A DNA stretch of 64,000 nt from Saccharopolyspora hordei (GCF_013410345.1 NZ_JACCFJ010000001.1:4816501-4880500), one strand, 5' to 3'. Shown: positions 17,314 to 27,864, counted from the first letter of the stretch. Numbers and translations are program-made. The notes: generated by a model from the letters alone, not told the origin.

Positions 17314-18753
17314 TCAGTGCACCGGCGCCCGCTCCGCCGCGGTGTCCGGCGTCCGCAGGAACAACGACGTGACGAACGCCAGCACGCCGACGCCGCCCGC
17401 GACGACGAACGCCGTGCGCAGCCCGGCCGCGTCCGGCGCGCCGCTCCCGGCCGCGCTGCCCAGGGCGGAGACCGTCACGAACACCGCGGTGCCGAACGCG
17501 CCCGCCACCTGCTGCAGGGTCGCCAGGATCGCGCTGCCGTGCGAGTAGAGGTGGTCGGGCAGCGCGCTCAGCGACGCGGTCATCAGCGGCGTCATCATCA
17601 GCCCGAGACCGCCCATCAGCACCACGTGGATCGCGATGACCGTGGCCAGCGACGAGTCCGGGCCGAGCGTGGCGAACAGGCACAGCGACACCGCCAGGGC
17701 CGCCGCGCCGGGGATCACCAGCGGCCGGGCGCCGAAGCGGTCGAACAACCGGCCCACCGGGCGCCCGAGCAGGCCCAGCACCAGGCCGCCCGGCAGCACC
17801 GCCAAGCCGCTGACGAAGGTCGTCTCGTGCAGCACCGTCTGCAGGTACAGCGGCAGCAGGATCGCCCCCGCACCCAGCAGGCACATGAACAGCAGGGCGC
17901 TCAGCACCAGGGCCACGCCGAAGGCCCGGTTGGTCAGCGGGCGCAGGTCGAGCAGGGCCCGGTCGTGGCGCTGCAGGCGGACCTGCCGCGCCCCGAACGC
18001 GGCCAGCGCCACCGCGCCCACCGCGATGGGGATCCACGGCGCCACCTGCTGCTGCCCACCGGACTCACCGATCGAGGACAGGCCGTAGAGCAGGCCGCCG
18101 AAGCCGACCGCGGACAGCAGCACCGAGAACAGGTCCAGCGGCACCGACCGCGTCTCGCCGCCCAGCCGCATCCACACCGCCCCGATCGCCAGCGCGATCA
18201 CCGCCAGCGGCAGCACGATCCAGAACATCCAGCGCCAGCCCAGCGACCCCAGCACCGCGCCGCCGATCGTCGGGCCGACGGCCGGGGCGACCGCGATGAC
18301 GATGGTGATCGTGCCCATCGTCGCGCCGCGCTTGTCGGCCGGCACCAGCCGCATCACCGAGGTCATCAGCAGCGGCACCATCACCGCGGTGCCGCACGCC
18401 TGCACCACGCGCCCCACCAGCAGCACCGCGAAGCCCGGCGCCAGGGCGCTGAGCAGGGTGCCTGCGCTGAACAGCGACTGCGCGGCCAGGAAGACCTGGC
18501 GCGGCGTGAAGCGCTCGAGCAGGAAGCCGGTGGTGGGGATGACCACCGCCATGGTGAGCAGGAAGCCGCTGGTCAACCACTGCGTGGTCGTGGTGCTGAC
18601 CCCGAGGTCGCGGGTGAGGTCGCGCAGCGCGACGCTCAGGATCGTCTCGTTCAGGATCATCACGAAGGCCGAGACGACCAGCACACCGATCAGCATCGGT
18701 GCGCGCGGCGGGGTGGTGCCGCGGGCGGCGTTCACGGTCGCGGGACGGTTCAC
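17314..18753 (-). CDS. DHA2-family (EmrB/QacA-type) drug efflux transporter
   Basis: A 479-residue major facilitator protein with at least 12 predicted membrane helices. The DHA2 signature is visible early (FVMILNETILSVALRDLTRD and TTTTQWLTSGFLLTMAVVIP) and motif A-like residues occur at GFLLERFTPRQVFL. Motif C-like GRVVQACGTAVMVPL follows. Export of drugs or metabolites against the proton gradient is expected. It is encoded next to tetR and the monooxygenase and probably belongs to the same detoxification cassette, though it has its own upstream region. The start is a GTG. Confidence 0.92.
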   Translation of the reverse strand: MNRPATVNAARGTTPPRAPMLIGVLVVSAFVMILNETILSVALRDLTRDLGVSTTTTQWLTSGFLLTMAVVIPTTGFLLERFTPRQVFLAAQSLFSAGTLLSALAPGFAVLLVGRVVQACGTAVMVPLLMTSVMRLVPADKRGATMGTITIVIAVAPAVGPTIGGAVLGSLGWRWMFWIVLPLAVIALAIGAVWMRLGGETRSVPLDLFSVLLSAVGFGGLLYGLSSIGESGGQQQVAPWIPIAVGAVALAAFGARQVRLQRHDRALLDLRPLTNRAFGVALVLSALLFMCLLGAGAILLPLYLQTVLHETTFVSGLAVLPGGLVLGLLGRPVGRLFDRFGARPLVIPGAAALAVSLCLFATLGPDSSLATVIAIHVVLMGGLGLMMTPLMTASLSALPDHLYSHGSAILATLQQVAGAFGTAVFVTVSALGSAAGSGAPDAAGLRTAFVVAGGVGVLAFVTSLFLRTPDTAAERAPVH

Positions 18754-18904
18754 GGTCTGGTTGCTCCTCGCACGTCATCGACCGGTCCGACCGGCGCGCG
18801 GCAGCACGGGGCCCGGACTCGGCGTCCGTCCAGTCTGCGCACGGGACGTGAGTTCAGCACGCGAATTTCGACGACGAGCGGGCAAGCTCACGTCGGAGCG
18901 GCGA

Positions 18905-19519
18905 TCAGGGCCGGGGCCGGGCCTCGATGCCCGCCGCGCCGAGGGTCGTCTCGTAGGCGCGCTGCCAGGCCCCGTCGGCGACCGCGGCGTCGAGCATCCG
19001 CCGCAGCTCGTCGGCCCACAGCGGGTCGTCGGCCCGGATCACGACGTTCCGCTCGGCGTCGGTGACCGCGTACGGCCCGACCGCGGCCAGCTGCGGACCG
19101 CCGGCCGTGCCGCCGAGCAGCAGGTCGACGTCGCCGGAGAGCACCGCGTTCTGCAGCTGGGTCGCGGGCAGGCGCCGGAACTGCACGTCCTCCGGCCGCA
19201 GGCCGAGGCGCTGGGCGAGGTCGCGCGCGATCTCCGCGTCGAAGCCCGTGTAGCCGCCGGCCGGGTCGCGGCTGAGGAACGCCGGGGGCGCGTCGACGCG
19301 CACGCCGACCCGCACCTTCCGGCGCTGCTGGATCTCCCCCAGGGTCGGCGAGGTGGACAGCTCCACCGACGTGCCCGCGGACGGCGCCGGGGTCGCGGCG
19401 GACGTGGCGGGAGCGGGCGGCCGCTCGGGCACCGCGTTCTGCGCGACCTCCGCGTCCTGGCCGCCGCAGCCCGCCAGCACCGCGGTCAACGACGCCAGCG
19501 CGAGCACGCGAATGCGCAT
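18905..19519 (-). CDS. Reduced family 3 solute-binding-like lipoprotein
   Basis: A 204-residue lipoprotein with signal peptide and lipobox VLAGC (Cys18), a proline/alanine/threonine linker (about 28-50) and a lobe-1 domain (RRKVRVGVRVDAPPAF, YTGFDAEIARDLAQRLGL, LSGDVDLLLGG). The family is normally about 270-300 residues. Here the chain jumps from AERNVVIRADD straight to PLWADELRRMLDAAVADGAW, the C-terminal return to lobe 1, so lobe 2 is absent compared with GluB. No permease or ATPase is adjacent. It may be a sensor or scaffold rather than a transporter subunit. GGAGGA precedes the ATG. Confidence 0.85.
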   Translation of the reverse strand: MRIRVLALASLTAVLAGCGGQDAEVAQNAVPERPPAPATSAATPAPSAGTSVELSTSPTLGEIQQRRKVRVGVRVDAPPAFLSRDPAGGYTGFDAEIARDLAQRLGLRPEDVQFRRLPATQLQNAVLSGDVDLLLGGTAGGPQLAAVGPYAVTDAERNVVIRADDPLWADELRRMLDAAVADGAWQRAYETTLGAAGIEARPRP

Positions 19520-19697
19520 CACAGCTCCTCCCTCTCGCCGCTGCTGCCCATGATCGCGCACCGGACCGACAGCGCGGGGGCGGATCGGCGCGAGGGCTGG
19601 ATCGATTGTGAAACCCGGATGCCACCCGTTAGTGTGATTGCGGTCATGTGGCGCCAACGTTGTCGCCCGGTTACGAGATCTTCCCCGGAGGCGATCC

Positions 19698-21530
19698 ATG
19701 GCGCGGTCAGTGCAGCACGTCGTCCACCAGGTCACCGAACGCATCGCGGAGCGCAGCGCCCCGACCCGCACCGCCTACCTGCAGCGCATCCGCGCCGCAG
19801 CCGCCGAAGGACCGGCCCGCACCGAACTGCCGTGCAGCAACCTCGCGCACGGGTTCGCCGCGTGCAGCGGCCCCGACCGGCTCGCGGTGCGCGGAGCCAC
19901 CAAGCCGGGCGTGGCGATCGTCTCCGCCTACAACGACATGCTCTCCGCGCACCAGCCCTTCGCCGAGTTCCCGGCCTGGATCAAGGACGCGGTGCGCGAA
20001 GCCGGTGGTGTCGCGCAGTTCGCCGGCGGGGTGCCCGCGATGTGCGACGGCATCACCCAGGGCCGGACCGGCATGGAGCTGTCGCTGTTCTCCCGCGACG
20101 TCATCGCGATGGCCACCGGGGTGGCGCTGTCCCACGAGATGTTCGACGGGGCGCTGCTGCTCGGGGTGTGCGACAAGATCGTGCCGGGGCTGCTCATCGG
20201 CGCGCTGTCCTTCGGCCACCTGCCGACCCTGCTGGTGCCCGCCGGTCCGATGCCCTCGGGGCTGCCGAACAGCGAGAAGAGCCGCGTCCGGCAGCTGTTC
20301 GCGGAGGGCAAGGCCACCCGGGAGGACCTGCTGGAGGCCGAGTCGGCGTCCTACCACTCCCCCGGCACCTGCACCTTCTACGGCACCGCGAACTCCAACC
20401 AGCTCGTCGTCGAGGTCATGGGGCTGCACCTGCCGGGGGCGAGCTTCGTGCCGCCGGGCACCCCGCTGCGCAAGGCGCTCACCGAGGAGGCCGCCCGGCG
20501 CGTGGTCACGCTGGACACGCCGATCGGCGAGGTCGTGGACGAGCGCGCCATCGTCAACGGCGTGGTCGCGCTGCTGGCCACGGGCGGCTCCACCAACCAC
20601 ACGCTGCACCTGCCCGCCGTCGCCGCGGCTGCCGGCATCGAGCTGACCTGGGACGACTTCTCCGAGCTGTCCGCGGTCGTGCCGTCGCTGGCGAAGGTGT
20701 ACCCGAACGGTTCCGCCGACATCAACCACTTCGCGGCCGCGGGCGGGGTGCAGACGCTGGTCGGCGAGCTGCTGGACGCGGGCCTGCTGCACGCCGACGT
20801 CAACACCGTCGCGGGCCCGGGCCTGGACCGCTACCGGCAGCAGCCGTTCCTCGAGGACGGTGAGCTGGTGTGGCGCGACGGCCCGCGCAAGAGCCTCGAC
20901 CCGGACGTGCTGCGCGGGGTCGACGACCCGTTCGCGCCCGACGGCGGGCTGCGGGTGCTGGAGGGCAACCTGGGGCGCTCGGTGATCAAGGTGTCGGCGG
21001 TCCGCGCCGAGCACCGCACGGTCACCGCCCCGGCCCGGGTCTTCGACGACCAGCACGAGTTCACCGCGGCGTTCCGGGCGGGCGAGCTGGACCACGACGT
21101 CGTCGTGGTGATCCGCAACCAGGGTCCGCAGGCCAACGGCATGCCCGAGCTGCACGGCCTCACCCCGGCGCTGGGCGTGCTGATGGACCGGGGGCACCAG
21201 GTCGCGCTGGTCACCGACGGCCGCATGTCCGGCGCCTCGGGCAAGATCCCGGCGGCCATCCAGCTCACCCCGGAGGCCAGCGCGGGCGGGCCGCTGGCGC
21301 GGGTGCGGGACGGGGACGTCATCCGCCTCGACGCCGACCGCGGGACGCTGGAGCTGCTGGTGCCCGACGACGAGCTGGCCGAGCGGGAACCCGCGCCGGG
21401 CGCCGACCGGGCGCCGTTCGGCACCGGACGGGAGCTGTTCTCGGCGTTCCGGCAGGCGGTCGGGCGGGCCGACCGCGGCGCGAGCGTCTTCACGCAGCTG
21501 CAACCGCAGCGCAGCGACGTGCCAGCATGA
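19698..21530 (+). CDS. edd: Phosphogluconate dehydratase (Entner-Doudoroff)
   Basis: Dehydrates 6-phosphogluconate to 2-keto-3-deoxy-6-phosphogluconate (610 aa). It belongs to the IlvD/Edd Fe-S dehydratase family, with the conserved segments [81 protein letters not shown] and [15 protein letters not shown]. The conserved cluster cysteines are present in the CDGITQG, GVCDK and GTCTF contexts. ATG 19698 follows CGGAGG. The aldolase gene eda starts 60 bp downstream, so the two form the complete pathway. Confidence 0.96.
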   Translation: MARSVQHVVHQVTERIAERSAPTRTAYLQRIRAAAAEGPARTELPCSNLAHGFAACSGPDRLAVRGATKPGVAIVSAYNDMLSAHQPFAEFPAWIKDAVREAGGVAQFAGGVPAMCDGITQGRTGMELSLFSRDVIAMATGVALSHEMFDGALLLGVCDKIVPGLLIGALSFGHLPTLLVPAGPMPSGLPNSEKSRVRQLFAEGKATREDLLEAESASYHSPGTCTFYGTANSNQLVVEVMGLHLPGASFVPPGTPLRKALTEEAARRVVTLDTPIGEVVDERAIVNGVVALLATGGSTNHTLHLPAVAAAAGIELTWDDFSELSAVVPSLAKVYPNGSADINHFAAAGGVQTLVGELLDAGLLHADVNTVAGPGLDRYRQQPFLEDGELVWRDGPRKSLDPDVLRGVDDPFAPDGGLRVLEGNLGRSVIKVSAVRAEHRTVTAPARVFDDQHEFTAAFRAGELDHDVVVVIRNQGPQANGMPELHGLTPALGVLMDRGHQVALVTDGRMSGASGKIPAAIQLTPEASAGGPLARVRDGDVIRLDADRGTLELLVPDDELAEREPAPGADRAPFGTGRELFSAFRQAVGRADRGASVFTQLQPQRSDVPA

Positions 21531-21590
21531 GCCGTGACCACCACGCACCCACGCCCGCACCCCTGACGCCCCGGCACGCACCTAGGACGG

Positions 21591-22226
21591 ATGAACACCC
21601 TGATGAACACTGCTGCTGACGTGCTCGAACTCTCGCCGGTGGTCCCGGTCGTGGCGCTGGACGACGTCGCGCACGCGGTCCCGCTCGCCGAAGCGCTGCT
21701 GCGCGGCGGCATCCGGACCATCGAGGTCACCCTGCGCACGCCGGCCGGGCTGCCCGCGATCGAGCGGATCGCCGCCGAGGTGCCCGAGATGGTCGCCGGG
21801 GCGGGCACCATCACCGAACCCGGCCAGGCCCGGCGGGCCGTCGACGCCGGTGCGCGGTACCTGGTGACCCCGGGCACCACCGACAGGCTGCTCGACGACG
21901 TCGAGGCCGCCGGCGTGCCGTTCCTGGCCGGCGCGGGCACGGTGTCCGAGGCCATGCGGCTGGCCGAGCGCGGGGCGACCGCGATGAAGTTCTTCCCCGC
22001 CGAACCCAGCGGCGGCGTGGCGTTCCTCAAGGCGATCGCCGGACCGCTGCCGGAGCTGCGGTTCTGCCCGACTGGCGGGATCAGCCCGCGGACCGCTCCG
22101 GACTACCTCGCGCTGCCGAACGTGGGCTGCGTCGGCGGCTCCTGGCTCGCCCCGGCGTCCTTGCTCGCGGCGGGCGACTGGGCGAAGGTCGAGGAGCTGG
22201 CCCGCGAGGCCGCCGCGCTGCGCTGA
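21591..22226 (+). CDS. eda: KDPG aldolase (bifunctional 4-hydroxy-2-oxoglutarate/KDPG aldolase)
   Basis: Cleaves KDPG into pyruvate and glyceraldehyde 3-phosphate (211 aa). The Schiff-base lysine is in AMKFFPAE (about residue 132) and the catalytic glutamate in RTIEVTLRT. The phosphate loop is [16 protein letters not shown]. Two near-identical start contexts occur (ATGAACACCCTG then ATGAACACTGCT); the first is chosen because AGGA lies 4 bases before it. It lies downstream of edd. Confidence 0.95.
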   Translation: MNTLMNTAADVLELSPVVPVVALDDVAHAVPLAEALLRGGIRTIEVTLRTPAGLPAIERIAAEVPEMVAGAGTITEPGQARRAVDAGARYLVTPGTTDRLLDDVEAAGVPFLAGAGTVSEAMRLAERGATAMKFFPAEPSGGVAFLKAIAGPLPELRFCPTGGISPRTAPDYLALPNVGCVGGSWLAPASLLAAGDWAKVEELAREAAALR

Positions 22227-22363
22227 GCTGCGAAGGTGGTGGGCGCGCCTGCCACCTCCGCCCCGCGGGGTAGCTCGCGCACCGCACGCGCCGGATCCGG
22301 CGGCGTCGCCACCGGTCGTAACGTGCCGGAGTCGGGTGTATCGACCCCGTTTGGTGGTCAGCG

Positions 22364-23716
22364 ATGGATGCGCGGACGCTGCTGGACCGAGCTCTCACCT
22401 GCGCCGGGGCCGTGCTGCTGGTACTGGTCCTCGGGGCCCCGCCGGTCAGCGCCGCTCCCCCGCCCCGTACCGTGGTGAGCTTCACCGTCGACGACGGCAC
22501 CGCGTCGCAGACCACCGGCGCCCGCATCCTCGCCGAGCACGGGATGCGCGGCACCTTCTACGTCGTCTCCGGCTCCATCGGCCGGCCCGGCTACCTCGAC
22601 CTGCAGGACCTCCGTGACATGGCCGCGAGGGGGCACGAGATCGGCGGGCACACCGTCAACCACCCCGACACCCGCACCATCGGACCGGACGAGCTGCGGC
22701 GCGAGATCTGCCAGGACCGCGCCAACCTCACCGGGTGGGGCTTCCGCACCACCTCCTTCGCCTACCCGTTCGGCACGCCCGACCCCAGCGCCGAGCGGGC
22801 CGCGAGGGACTGCGGCTACACCAGTGCCCGCATCACCGGCAGCATCCGGAACCCGCGCGGCTGCGAGGCCTGTCCACCGGCCGAGACCATCCCCCCGCAG
22901 AACCCGATGGCCGTGCGGGGCTCGGGGATGGTCGACCCGAGCTGGACGCTGGAGGAGCTCCAGCAGCTCGTGCTCGACGCGGAGGCCGAGGGCGGCGGCT
23001 GGGTCCCCGTGGTGCTGCACCAGGTCTGCGACTTCTGCGGGTCGATGGCCATCAGCCCGCGGGTGCTGGACCAGTTCACGACGTGGCTGGCCGCCCGCGA
23101 GGACCGCGGCACCGTGGTGCGCACCGTCGACCAGGTGATGGGCGGCGAACCGCGACCGCTCGTCCCGCCACCGGCACCGGCACCGCGCGCCGGGCTGGTC
23201 AACGCCTCGCTCGAAGAACCCGGGCCGCGCGGCTGGGTGCCCAGCAGCTGGGGCCAGAACAGTCCGACGTGGACGCTGGTGCCTCACGCCCGCAGCGGCC
23301 GGTGGGCCCAGCGGCTCGACCTGGCCGACCACACCAGCGGGGACGCCAAGCTCCTGGTGCGGATGGACATGGGCGAGGTGTCGCCGCCCGCGCACGAGGA
23401 CAACACCTACACGCTCAGCACGTGGTACGTCTCGACCGCGCCGACGCAGTTCGCCGTCCACTACCGGGACCGGGCCGGGGCCTGGCACTACTGGACGACG
23501 AGCCCGTTCTTCGCCCCGGCGGCCGAGTGGACCGAGGCGCGGTGGACGACCCCGCCCGCGCCACCCGGGACCACCGGGCTGAGCTTCGGGCTCGCGCTGT
23601 CGACCTCGGGGTCGCTGACCACCGACGACTACGCGCTCCAGGAGCACCCCCGGGTCAGCCACGAGCGGTTGTGCGGCCGGCTGCCCTGGACGCCGCTGCT
23701 GCGGTGGCTGTGCTGA
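22364..23716 (+). CDS. Secreted polysaccharide deacetylase with C-terminal accessory domain
   Basis: A 450-residue extracellular enzyme with a signal peptide (about 1-31, ending VSAAP). The NodB-homology domain (about 35-250) has the metal-binding motif FTVDDGTAS (DD of motif 1) and GGHTVNH (HxxxH of motif 2), plus YPFGTPD (motif 3). The late His motif is VVLHQVCD. A linker of prolines and alanines (about 260-285) leads to a beta-rich region (about 285-425) resembling a carbohydrate-binding or lectin-like module. The likely substrate is chitin, xylan or peptidoglycan N-acetyl groups. Extra cysteines (CEACPP, CDFCG) suggest disulfides. Confidence 0.88.
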   Translation: MDARTLLDRALTCAGAVLLVLVLGAPPVSAAPPPRTVVSFTVDDGTASQTTGARILAEHGMRGTFYVVSGSIGRPGYLDLQDLRDMAARGHEIGGHTVNHPDTRTIGPDELRREICQDRANLTGWGFRTTSFAYPFGTPDPSAERAARDCGYTSARITGSIRNPRGCEACPPAETIPPQNPMAVRGSGMVDPSWTLEELQQLVLDAEAEGGGWVPVVLHQVCDFCGSMAISPRVLDQFTTWLAAREDRGTVVRTVDQVMGGEPRPLVPPPAPAPRAGLVNASLEEPGPRGWVPSSWGQNSPTWTLVPHARSGRWAQRLDLADHTSGDAKLLVRMDMGEVSPPAHEDNTYTLSTWYVSTAPTQFAVHYRDRAGAWHYWTTSPFFAPAAEWTEARWTTPPAPPGTTGLSFGLALSTSGSLTTDDYALQEHPRVSHERLCGRLPWTPLLRWLC

Positions 23717-23876
23717 GGACGGCACCGCCGGCGGCTCCGGGCAGGGCCGGGTCCCCGCCGACTCGTCGTCGGTGACGGGCACGCGAGCACTGCGCCTGTC
23801 GCGGTGCGGCACCGGACGCCGGCGATCGCGCCGGTCCCCGCGAGTCGGACGCCCGCGGGACCGGCGCGCGGGACCG

Positions 23877-24536
23877 TCAGTCGGCGAGGAGGGCCAGGGC
23901 TTCGGGAATGGAGTCGACGACCGGGCGCCCGGTCTCCTCCAGGGCGGCCCGGCTGGTCACCCCGGTGGTCACCAGCACGCACCGCGTCCCGGCCTGCTCG
24001 GCCGCGTGGGCGTCGTCGAGAACGTCCCCGATGAGCACCACGTCCCGGGCGTCGAGCTCCAACGCGTCCAGGTGGCGGTGCAGGTGCTCGACCTTCGAGC
24101 CGCCGCCGACCTCCGCGCGCAGGCCGTCGACGCGCACGAACAGGTCGAACAGGCCCCGTGCCGTCACCAGTTCGACGAGCTCGTCGTGGAACCACATGGA
24201 CAGCAAGGACTGGCTGCGGCCGGTGTCCGCCCACTCGCGCAGCGCTTCCGGGACGCCCTTCGCCAGCTCGCAGGTGTCCAGCAGCGTGCGGTACGCGTCG
24301 TGGTAGAGCACGTCGATCCGGGCCCAGTCCTGCTCGTCCAGCGACCGGCGCAGCAGGCGCTCGTAGCACTTCAGGAGCGGTCGGCCGAAGAGCGCGCGCC
24401 ACTCGTCGATGTCGATGGGTTCGCGCTCGAACGCGGTGCAGACGGTGTTCACCGCCGAGACCACGGCGTGGTTGTCGTCCAGCAGAGTTCCGTTCCAGTC
24501 CCACACGATGTGCCGCGTGCCAGCGAGAGTCGTCAT
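23877..24536 (-). CDS. HAD-superfamily hydrolase (phosphoglycolate phosphatase-like)
   Basis: A 219-residue phosphatase of the Gph/PGMB type. Motif I is VWDWNGTLLDD (residues 10-20), with the nucleophile Asp and acid/base Asp replaced by Asn in DWN; this DxN form is seen in several actinobacterial members. Motif II is LSMWF and motif IV is VVLIGDVLDDAHAAEQAG. A helical cap domain covers residues 25-95. The start at ATG 24536 was preferred over a longer reading because of this motif placement. It is monocistronic and convergent with the deacetylase. Confidence 0.85.
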   Translation of the reverse strand: MTTLAGTRHIVWDWNGTLLDDNHAVVSAVNTVCTAFEREPIDIDEWRALFGRPLLKCYERLLRRSLDEQDWARIDVLYHDAYRTLLDTCELAKGVPEALREWADTGRSQSLLSMWFHDELVELVTARGLFDLFVRVDGLRAEVGGGSKVEHLHRHLDALELDARDVVLIGDVLDDAHAAEQAGTRCVLVTTGVTSRAALEETGRPVVDSIPEALALLAD

Positions 24537-24783
24537 GGCCCGCGACTCTATGAGCTCGCACCGACGTCCCAGTACCGCCGATCCGATCTGAGAGGAGGCG
24601 CACGCCCGGCGCACCGCCCGCGGCACGGCGACCGCGCAGGTCCCGCCGGACCGCGTGCGCGGGAACGGCGTTCGCGCCACCGAGCGGACGCGCCCGAAGC
24701 GTCGGACGGCACCACGGCACGGCGCCGAGCGCGCAGTCCTGCCTGGAAGCGGGGCCCGCGCCCGCGCGGGAGGTCCCGCCCGG

Positions 24784-25404
24784 TCAGGGAAGGTCGAACT
24801 CCGGTGGTCCTTCCCCGGAACGTTCGAGCTCCTCGCGGACCACGCGGAACGCCAGGCCCTCCGCATAGCCCTTGCGGGCCAGCATCCCGACCAGGCGGCG
24901 CATCTTCGCCGTGTGGTCCACCGACCCCATCGTCCGGAGCTTGCGCTGCACCAGCTCCCGGGCCCGCTCGGCTTCCGCATCGGGATCCACAGTGGACAGG
25001 GCCGCTTCCACCAGGTGCTCGTCGATGCCCTTGCGGCGCAGCTCGTACCCCAGCGCCTTGCGGCCCAGCCCCTGCGCCCGCTGCCGGGAGTTCACCCACT
25101 CCTCGGCGAAGGAGGCGTCGTCCACCAGTCCGGCGTCGACGAACTTCTGCAGCACGCGGTCGGCGACGTCCTCGTCGATCTCCTTGCGCAGCAAGGCCTG
25201 CCGCAGCTCCGCGCGGCTGCGCGCACGCGCCGCCAGGAGGCGGTACACGGTGTCGCGCGCCCGCTGCTCCGGGGTGTCGGCCTTCCGCCGCGTCGACTCC
25301 GGTACCTCGCCCCGAGCCGCCTGGTCCCGCGGCCCGTCCTCCGGGTGCTCACCGTCGGGGAAGCGGTTCCGCGCACCGCTCCCCCGACTCCTGCCGTCGT
25401 TCAT
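24784..25404 (-). CDS. recX: RecA-inhibitory protein RecX
   Basis: Modulates RecA filaments (206 aa). A hydrophilic N-terminal tail (about 1-45) precedes the three-helix repeats (ARDTVYRLLAARARSRAELR, DRVLQKFVDAGLVDDASFAE, VNSRQRAQGLGRKALGYELR). It follows recA by about 20 bp on the same strand, the standard actinobacterial recA-recX operon, so it is induced from the recA SOS promoter. The start may be ATG 25404 or an in-frame GTG at 25410. The 247-bp gap to the HAD gene shows nothing recognisable. Confidence 0.94.
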   Translation of the reverse strand: MNDGRSRGSGARNRFPDGEHPEDGPRDQAARGEVPESTRRKADTPEQRARDTVYRLLAARARSRAELRQALLRKEIDEDVADRVLQKFVDAGLVDDASFAEEWVNSRQRAQGLGRKALGYELRRKGIDEHLVEAALSTVDPDAEAERARELVQRKLRTMGSVDHTAKMRRLVGMLARKGYAEGLAFRVVREELERSGEGPPEFDLP

Positions 25405-25423
25405 GCTCACCAGCGCGGGACGA

Positions 25424-26470
<1,047 letters not shown>

Positions 26471-26588
26471 CGGGGTCCACCTCGGTCGAGTCGTTCTTCT
26501 GTCGTCGTTGTTCCGGATCAGACGCTACGGGCAGGGACCGACAATCCGGCCGCGGGGTTCGCCACTCGATCCGTGCCTCACATCTTAG

Positions 26589-26604
26589 GCGAACGGATGT
26601 TCGA
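26589..26604. promoter_or_regulatory. LexA (SOS) box of recA
   Basis: GCGAACGGATGTTCGA is the LexA palindrome with one mismatch in the outer left base (G for T). It lies in the 262-bp gap between recA and the divergent DUF4383 gene, 119 bp upstream of the recA ATG and 129 bp upstream of the DUF4383 start, so it could act on either. Confidence 0.85.
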
Positions 26605-26732
26605 TCAAGCTCCCGACACGCCCGGTGAATAACTCGGATGTGTGACGGTGCGATCAGTCCCGTCGCGGAGCACACTCGAAGTCCCACCCGGCGCTCGCCC
26701 GGTCACGCGTCCCGAGGAGGAGGTGCCGACCC

Positions 26733-27470
26733 GTGCGCATGGACCGCTACCTTCCGCCGGACCACCCGCTCAGCCGGTTCTACCGCATCGCAGCGGCCAT
26801 CTTCGGGGCCTGCCTGATGGCCTTCGGGGTGCTGGGCGTGGCCAACCGGGTGCCCCTGTTCACCACCACCGGCATCGACATCCTCGGGCTGTCCAGCAAC
26901 GGCCTGCTCGCGGTGGTCTCGATCGTGGTCGGCGCGGTCCTGGTCGGCGCCGCCGCCTGGGGCGGGTGGGTCGCCTCCACCACGACGGCCGCGATCGGCG
27001 TGCTGTTCTTCCTGTCCGGGCTGGTCAACCTCGGCCTGCTGGACACGCGGTGGAACATCTTCGCGTTCGAGCTGCCGAACGTCGTGTTCAGCTTCGTCGT
27101 GGGGCTGGTCCTGGCGTTCTTCGGGTTCTACGGGCGGGTCAGCGGCGGCCTGCCCGAGGACAACCCCTACGTCCGCTACCGGCACCACGAACCGCCCGCC
27201 GAGGAGGTTCCCGAGCAGTGGCGGTCCTACGAGCAGCGGATCACCGAGCTCACCCCGCTGGCACGCGACGAGATCGCGATGGCCGAGGGCCACCCGACCC
27301 CGGACCAGGCGCGGCGGCTGCGCGCCGAGGCCTGGCGGCACCTGCAGGAGGACCGCCGCCGCGCGTACCAGCACTACCAGGAGGCCGGGCGCCGGGACGA
27401 CGTCAGCGCCCAGAACCTGTGGGCGGACTTCGACACGCCCGAGCAGCCGCGCCGGGAGGAGAAGCCCTGA
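26733..27470 (+). CDS. DUF4383-family four-helix membrane protein
   Basis: A 245-residue membrane protein with four predicted helices (about 19-40, 54-76, 84-105 and 116-137). A long hydrophilic C-terminal half (about 145-245) is rich in Glu, Arg and Tyr and includes EEVPEQWRSYEQRITELTPL. The N-terminal part fits DUF4383. The function is unknown. A GTG start at 26733 follows GAGGAGG; ATG 26739 is the alternative. It is divergent from recA, so the SOS box between them may also affect it. Confidence 0.85.
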   Translation: MRMDRYLPPDHPLSRFYRIAAAIFGACLMAFGVLGVANRVPLFTTTGIDILGLSSNGLLAVVSIVVGAVLVGAAAWGGWVASTTTAAIGVLFFLSGLVNLGLLDTRWNIFAFELPNVVFSFVVGLVLAFFGFYGRVSGGLPEDNPYVRYRHHEPPAEEVPEQWRSYEQRITELTPLARDEIAMAEGHPTPDQARRLRAEAWRHLQEDRRRAYQHYQEAGRRDDVSAQNLWADFDTPEQPRREEKP

Positions 27471-27491
27471 CACCGCGCCCGGCGGTGACCT

Positions 27492-27686
27492 TCAGCGGCG
27501 CTCGACCGGGACCTCGAAGGCCTCGCAGACCGCCTTCCAGACCTCCTTGGTCGACACCCCGGCCTCCAGGGCCTGGTCGACGGTGCGCCCGCCGAGCGAC
27601 GAGAAGACGTGGTCCTGGGCCAGCATCTCGGCGCGGACCCGGCCGAACTCCTCGGCCATGCGTTGGCGGAAAGCTGTGTGGCGCAT
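27492..27686 (-). CDS. DUF3046 protein
   Basis: A 64-residue cytosolic protein, MRHTAFRQRMAEEFGRVRAE onward, containing DHVFSSLGGRTVDQALEAG. It matches the small DUF3046 family found next to recA in actinobacteria (Rv2738c). No catalytic motif is visible and the function is unknown. It is convergent with the DUF4383 gene. Confidence 0.93.
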   Translation of the reverse strand: MRHTAFRQRMAEEFGRVRAEMLAQDHVFSSLGGRTVDQALEAGVSTKEVWKAVCEAFEVPVERR

Positions 27687-27723
27687 CGCGCTCCAGACTA
27701 CGCGCCGCCACTACGCTGGGGGC

Positions 27724-27858
27724 GTGCTCCTCCTGCTGCTGCAGGCCGACCCGACGGGCCTGTCCACGCCGCTGGGCAGGGTCGTGATCGGCCTCGGGCT
27801 GCTGGCCACGGTCGTGGTCCTGGTGCGGTTGCTGTGGCAGTACCGCAACCGCCGCTGA
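27724..27858 (+). CDS. Small single-pass membrane protein
   Basis: Possible 44-residue protein from GTG 27724, VLLLLLQADPTGLSTPLGRV, then a hydrophobic helix VVIGLGLLATVVVLVRLLWQ and the basic tail YRNRR. It is divergent from the DUF3046 gene and ends 6 bp before the convergent Hsp70-like gene. The ribosome-binding site is poor. The strong hydrophobic pattern and G/C third positions support coding, but it is short. Confidence 0.5.
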   Translation: MLLLLLQADPTGLSTPLGRVVIGLGLLATVVVLVRLLWQYRNRR

Positions 27859-27864
27859 ACCCCG

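Noticed and set aside
22231-22260. A terminator hairpin after eda
   Set aside because: Only a 6-bp AGGTGG/CCACCT stem around a self-complementary loop; too short and weak to report as a feature.
24537-24783. A gene in the gap between the HAD hydrolase and recX
   Set aside because: Frames there are Arg/Gly-rich with no start context or domain; no coding signal beyond GC content.
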